NCBI GenBank assembly: GCA_013003325.1
Contig: JABDJU010000026.1
Coordinates: forward strand, 1-7,997
Length of the DNA: 7,997 nucleotides
Direction of reading: 5' to 3'
Source of the DNA: Acidimicrobiales bacterium
GTDB lineage: Bacteria; Actinomycetota; Acidimicrobiia; Acidimicrobiales; SZUA-35
The notes beneath the pieces were generated by a model. It was not told the origin of the DNA. It saw nothing but the letters and a program-made list of their open reading frames with translations, and ran no database searches. Below, piece by piece: positions 5,798 through 7,997 of the stretch (its first letter is position 1; each line of letters starts with the position of its first letter). A program made the translations under genes and the position numbers.

Positions 5798-6223
5798 ATG
5801 ACCGATGTCGATGAAGCGATGCGTGCCGTGGCTACCTCAGCGGCTGCTGTGAGAGAACACGCCTACGCCCCGTACACCCACTTTCCGATGGGGGCAGCCA
5901 TCCTGACATCCGGCGGCGACACCATCAGCGGTGCGCTCGTCGAGAACGTGTCGCTCGGCTTGGCGATGTGCGCTGAACGGGTGGCATTGTTCAGCGCCGT
6001 AACACATCGTCAGCAGCCGGTCATGCTGGCGGTCTGTTCGGAGCGAACCGGCAACGACCTCACCTTTCCATGCGGGGCGTGCCTTCAGGTGGCGCTCGAG
6101 ATCGGTGGACCCGAACTTGTTGTCGTGGCGGTCGACCTGGACGGCGAACTCGAACACTCAACCGTCGTAGAGCTGTTGACTCGCGCACCGAAGCGACACA
6201 GCCCGAGTACAACATCGTCGTAA
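5798..6223 (+). CDS. cdd: Cytidine deaminase
   Basis: A 141-residue protein with the length and motifs of the homotetrameric zinc cytidine deaminases, which convert cytidine or deoxycytidine to uridine or deoxyuridine in pyrimidine salvage. Zinc ligands Cys58, Cys92 and Cys95 lie in CAER (58-61) and PCGAC (91-95); Glu60 is the proton shuttle and Arg61 is present. The N-terminal AYAPYTHFPMGAAI motif is typical. Two positions are unusual: the Asn of the ribose-binding NxE motif is Leu47 (LVEN, Glu49 kept), and the Arg that normally follows PCGAC is Leu96. The C terminus is polar and short. The ATG at 5798 has no ribosome-binding site but sits at the predicted transcription start. The family is certain; whether cytidine is still the preferred substrate is less so. 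It converges on the DUF2254 gene with 30 bases between the stops. Confidence 0.88.
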   Translation: MTDVDEAMRAVATSAAAVREHAYAPYTHFPMGAAILTSGGDTISGALVENVSLGLAMCAERVALFSAVTHRQQPVMLAVCSERTGNDLTFPCGACLQVALEIGGPELVVVAVDLDGELEHSTVVELLTRAPKRHSPSTTSS

Positions 6224-6253
6224 ACCTCAGGCCGGTCATTCTCAGCACCCGGC

Positions 6254-7588
6254 TCACCGCTCGGTATGGGTCACCTCGCCGTGGGTGGCGGCGTGAAGTG
6301 CGGCGTCGTACATGATTCTCGCGTACTCGAGGTCGGCCGGTTGCTTGATCTCCCGAACCGCATCGTGCATCACCAGCTCGATTTCTTCGGCGATGGCCTG
6401 CCTTCGTGATGGGGTGGTACCGGCCACGGCCACACTCTCGAGCATGCGCAACAGCGCCACGACGACCCGGGGTCGATCGGCTGCCGAGCGTCGCAGGTGA
6501 CTGCTCACCGTTTTGAGGTGCTGTTCAAAAGGCACTTCCGGTACCGACACTCGCACGTCTCCCGAGTCGTCGAACCACAACCGGTTGTCCGTGCTCACCC
6601 GAGCCAGAGCAGCCAGCACTACCGCCAGGTGATGTATCGCCTGCACGGCGGTGTACGGATCGTTGACAGAGGGAGCCATAGCCCGCATCGCAACATCGAT
6701 CAGCTGACGCAGCCCATAACCAACATCGTGATCGGTGCGACGCTCCACCTTGATCAGCGTTGCTTTGTTCACGGCGTCGGTGATCGCTTCGGCGTTCGTC
6801 GATCCGCCGTCGGGTTTCCAGGCGAATGCCACGGCGTTTCCGTCCACCAGGTGGTGACCGATCTTGGCCCGAACCTTGATGATGATCCCCTCCGAGACCG
6901 CCAGTCGTCCAAGCGCTTCGAGGTCGAAATCCTGCACGTAGCCGGCCTGTTCGATCGGCACGATCATCGAGTCCGCCGGCGCATCGCCGAGCGAAGGCGT
7001 CGTCGGCGACTCCTTCACGGGGTCAGGTAGCAAACGTTTGATCGATTGGACCGTCGATTCCTCCACCGCCTTGATCACCGTGTCGATCCTGATCGAATTG
7101 GTGATGTGCTGGATGTAGTAGACGAGCATTCCGACGCTTATCAGGGCCAGCAGCAACGCACCGGTCACCGCGATCTGGGGCAGGAACTCCTCGCCGTTGT
7201 TCACATCGTTTCCCACGGTGAACAATCCCGCCAGGCTGTAGGCAAAGGTGGCGACGAACGTGCTCAGCACGAGGCGGGTTCCAAAGTCGCGGAGGAAGAA
7301 TCGCAAGAGTCGCGGCGAGAACTGGGTCGACGCGATCTGAAGGGCGATCACCGTGAGCACGAACACCAGCCCGGTCACCGTGATCATCGTTCCCGAAATG
7401 ACGGCGAGAAGCTGGCGAGCATTCTCGGCGGTGCCGCTGAAGATCAGACCGGAAAGCAAGAAGTCGTCGGAGATTTCGATGCTCGAGAGTGCGTAGCCAG
7501 CGAGAAGCGAACCCGCCACGAACATCGCGGGCATGAACCACAGCGACCGAAGGAAATCCGGCGCCGTCTCCCGTCGTGGTTCGCTCAT
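6254..7588 (-). CDS. DUF2254 family integral membrane protein
   Basis: A 444-residue protein with four predicted transmembrane helices in the N-terminal part: about 16-35, 60-85, 104-124 and 137-160. The loop after the second helix has the family pattern STQFSPRLLRFFLRDFGTRL. A soluble region of about 280 residues follows, containing the conserved APSVNDPYTAVQAI (305-318) and a strand-rich segment at about 210-260 (GYVQDFDLEALGRLA, then VRAKIGHHLVDGNAVAFAW). The family is annotated as predicted membrane protein of unknown function; I know of no established activity. The length is normal for the family and no key part is missing. The ATG at 7588 gives a short polar N terminus before the first helix; no clear ribosome-binding site precedes it. 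It shares a strand with the RraB-like gene, 124 bases upstream, but a hairpin between them suggests separate transcription. Confidence 0.85.
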   Translation of the reverse strand: MSEPRRETAPDFLRSLWFMPAMFVAGSLLAGYALSSIEISDDFLLSGLIFSGTAENARQLLAVISGTMITVTGLVFVLTVIALQIASTQFSPRLLRFFLRDFGTRLVLSTFVATFAYSLAGLFTVGNDVNNGEEFLPQIAVTGALLLALISVGMLVYYIQHITNSIRIDTVIKAVEESTVQSIKRLLPDPVKESPTTPSLGDAPADSMIVPIEQAGYVQDFDLEALGRLAVSEGIIIKVRAKIGHHLVDGNAVAFAWKPDGGSTNAEAITDAVNKATLIKVERRTDHDVGYGLRQLIDVAMRAMAPSVNDPYTAVQAIHHLAVVLAALARVSTDNRLWFDDSGDVRVSVPEVPFEQHLKTVSSHLRRSAADRPRVVVALLRMLESVAVAGTTPSRRQAIAEEIELVMHDAVREIKQPADLEYARIMYDAALHAATHGEVTHTER

Positions 7589-7655
7589 GCGATACCCATC
7601 GTGTCACACCCGGACTCAGGGTCGCACTGGCCCGGCCGACCAGAGCCGCCCGACT

Positions 7656-7693
7656 CTCCGGCTGATCAGGGTTTCGCGACCGGTAGGCCGGAG
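7656..7693 (-). terminator. Possible terminator after the RraB-like gene
   Basis: A 7-bp inverted repeat (CTCCGGC at 7656-7662, GCCGGAG at 7687-7693) with a 24-base loop, beginning about 20 bases beyond the stop of the minus-strand gene. There is no T-run, and the loop is long, so the call is weak. Confidence 0.3.
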
Positions 7694-7712
7694 GGCTGGC
7701 GATGCGGTTGGA

Positions 7713-7997
7713 TCAGACCGACGCTTCCCAGCCGTCGTGATCTCCGCCATGTCGTTCGGCGAGGGACTCGAAGAAGTCGGTATCGCCACGAACCGTCTCA
7801 GGATTCAGCATGTGATCGTGGGCCTCGCACAGCACCAGCCATTCGGTCACCCCTTCGCTCGGGGAACGCACCTCGGCTGAGAATGGTGCTGCCACCTCGG
7901 CCGCCGCCATTTGCGCCGATTGCTCATCGCTGAAGTAGAGGTAGTGCAGCACGTGTCGCGGCGCGGTCAGGTCGGCGCCGTGATCGATCAGCTGCTT
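7713..7997 (-). CDS. RraB-family protein, C-terminal part (5' end outside window)
   Basis: The frame is open to the window edge and no start is visible; 94 residues can be read. The visible start (KQLIDHGADLTAPRHVLHYL, then YFSDE) and the end (ESLAERHGGDHDGWEASV) match the pattern of the ribonuclease E inhibitor RraB family: 'LxxxGxDLxxPRxVxHxLYF' near the N terminus and 'YDGWExxV'-like at the C terminus. In Escherichia coli RraB binds RNase E and alters which mRNAs it cuts; in actinobacteria the members are uncharacterised and the annotation rests on similarity. Only a few residues are likely missing at the N terminus if the length is typical. I give no symbol because function is not shown in this lineage. 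Confidence 0.75.
   Translation of the reverse strand, partial: KQLIDHGADLTAPRHVLHYLYFSDEQSAQMAAAEVAAPFSAEVRSPSEGVTEWLVLCEAHDHMLNPETVRGDTDFFESLAERHGGDHDGWEASV

Noticed and set aside
7592..7597. GGGTAT just before the DUF2254 start as a SigB-type -10
   Set aside because: There is no GTTT-like -35 at 13-17 bases, and transcription would begin inside the coding sequence.
7046..7933. A 295-codon plus-strand frame
   Set aside because: It is antisense to the DUF2254 and RraB-like genes and is rich in Arg, His and Pro, as GC-rich shadow frames are.

Overview
The window looks like a chromosomal piece of a high-GC actinobacterium. Acidimicrobiia or a relative would fit, but this is inferred from gene types, codon use and promoter style, with no marker gene to prove it. 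There are no RNA genes, mobile elements or CRISPR arrays. Eight genes are readable plus one that is interrupted, and two of them run off the window edges. Gaps are short, the longest being about 160 bases. Of the nine terminal stop codons, eight are TGA, one is TAA and none is TAG.

Left part (1-1822). The C-terminal part of an MscS-type mechanosensitive channel (+) converges on a two-gene minus-strand operon. The first gene (1664-1290) encodes an RsbW-like anti-sigma factor with a degenerate ATP-binding site. The second (1293-532) encodes a SigB/SigF-type sigma factor and overlaps the first through GTGA. The sigma gene is full length and in one frame but carries an in-frame TAG at codon 122, between regions 2 and 4, where CAG would be expected. 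A GGTTT-N15-GGGTA promoter precedes the operon. It fits the SigB/SigF consensus and suggests autoregulation.

Middle (1823-5377). An AlsS/acetolactate-synthase-like thiamine diphosphate enzyme (-) is divergent from a phosphatase (+) built of a receiver-like domain lacking its phospho-acceptor, a PAS domain and a SpoIIE/RsbU-type PP2C domain. Such phosphatases dephosphorylate anti-anti-sigma (STAS) proteins, which then sequester the anti-sigma factor. Phosphatase, anti-sigma factor and sigma factor are thus three parts of a partner-switching general stress pathway. The STAS protein is not in this window.

Right part (5378-7997). A 52-residue two-helix membrane protein has a near-consensus SigB/SigF promoter (GGTTT-N15-GGGAA) and is a candidate regulon member. 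A strong 12-bp hairpin separates it from a cytidine deaminase gene that appears to be leaderless. A four-helix DUF2254 membrane protein (-) converges on the deaminase gene, and an RraB-family protein (-, running off the right edge) lies upstream of it.

The main point of interest is the nonsense codon in an otherwise intact stress sigma gene, whose own-type promoters are still present at two places nearby.
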